DNA from: Verrucomicrobiaceae bacterium UBA2429
GTDB lineage: Bacteria; Verrucomicrobiota; Verrucomicrobiia; Verrucomicrobiales; Verrucomicrobiaceae
DNA length: 19,388 bases
Reading direction: 5' to 3'
NCBI GenBank assembly: GCA_002343505.1
Contig: DDQZ01000057.1
Span: forward strand, 1 to 19,388
Shown here: positions 19,150 through 19,388 of the stretch, in pieces
Layout: every line of letters starts with the position of its first letter
Numbering within the stretch: the first letter of the stretch is position 1
Made by a program: the position numbers and the translations under genes
The notes under the pieces: generated by a model
Database searches by the model: none
Told to the model about the DNA's origin: nothing
Seen by the model: only the letters and a program-made list of their open reading frames with translations

Positions 19150-19388
19150 AAGCCATGAACGGCCATCGAGCTGTTACAATACCCGTCCCTGAAATTCGAA
19201 AGGCTTATGTATTGATACAACGATCGCCCGTAAAATTCGAAAGGCTTATGCATTGATACAACAGTCATTTTTTAAATTTGGAAGCCTGTTGTCTTCATAC
19301 AACAGTCATTCGTATAATGCGGAAGGCTGTTGTCTCGTTACAACAGTCATTCGGAAAATGCAGAGTAAGCGTCATCCACGCGCCCTTT
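19150..19388. repeat. AT-rich array of 41-bp degenerate tandem repeats
   Basis: Units with an exact 41-bp period start at 19191, 19232, 19273, 19314 and 19355. A degenerate unit (19150-19190) precedes them, and the last one decays before the window edge. The conserved core of each unit reads aat-x-c/g-gaaggct... followed by atacaacagtcatt. In the units at 19273 and 19314, ctgttgt pairs with acaacag across a six-base loop (19286-19305 and 19327-19346). The units at 19191 and 19232 share the cttatg...tgatacaac version and do not form this hairpin. The array is visibly AT-rich against GC-rich surroundings. There are no unique spacers, so it is not a CRISPR. It could be a minisatellite, a set of protein-binding iterons, or the edge of an acquired element. 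Confidence 0.85.

Noticed and set aside
19150..19388. CRISPR array
   Set aside because: The units are contiguous 41-bp degenerate repeats with no unique spacers, and no cas gene is nearby.

Overview
The window is GC-rich, densely packed chromosomal DNA, most likely from a member of the Verrucomicrobiota (the Prosthecobacter/Verrucomicrobium side of the phylum is my best guess). This is inferred from gene content and no marker gene settles it. The content includes secreted esterases of a planctomycete/verrucomicrobial type, a PmoA-like (DUF6807) protein, a neutral-ceramidase-like protein, a Gfo/Idh/MocA oxidoreductase, a haem-motif protein with cyclase-like repeats, and heptameric intergenic repeats. 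No tRNA, rRNA, transposase, integrase or CRISPR array was seen.

Layout. 1-1614 is an accessory-looking stretch: 21-bp tandem repeats, the end of a possible upstream gene, and two proteins of unknown function (one collagen-like), separated by hairpins and a heptamer repeat array. 1669-4455 holds a SirB1/transglutaminase-like protein, a small nucleotidyltransferase-fold protein on the minus strand, and an exported protein with one CXXCH haem motif and squalene-cyclase-like repeats. 4486-7164 (minus) is a large SNF2-family helicase. It diverges from a tiny exported YHS-like cysteine protein that ends in a strong intrinsic terminator. 7836-9641 pairs a Gfo/Idh/MocA oxidoreductase with trmB. 9693-12807 is a divergent pair of exported proteins: the PmoA-like protein and a large alpha/beta-hydrolase esterase. 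12824-13609 (minus) is a compact proB without a PUA domain. 13694-14563 (minus) is a two-gene unit of coiled-coil envelope proteins (a lipoprotein, then a membrane-anchored protein). It diverges from a GYF_2-domain membrane protein at 14765. 15326-19021 (minus) is a ceramidase-like exported hydrolase followed by an ADP-forming acyl-CoA synthetase. The right edge, 19150-19388, is an AT-rich block of 41-bp tandem repeats that runs towards the end of the window.

How the genes fit together. Housekeeping functions (TrmB, ProB) sit among exported hydrolases and a sugar-type oxidoreductase, which suits a heterotroph that degrades polymers and lipids. The ceramidase-like protein and acyl-CoA synthetase could be linked, since fatty acid release may precede CoA activation, but the evidence is only adjacency. 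Several starts lack a Shine-Dalgarno sequence, and two have promoter-like boxes 6-7 nt upstream, which would give leaderless mRNAs. I did not find a convincing new multi-gene system. The least explained items are the terminal 41-bp repeats, the left-edge palindromic repeats with the two adjacent unknown proteins, the coiled-coil pair, and the haem-motif cyclase-fold protein.
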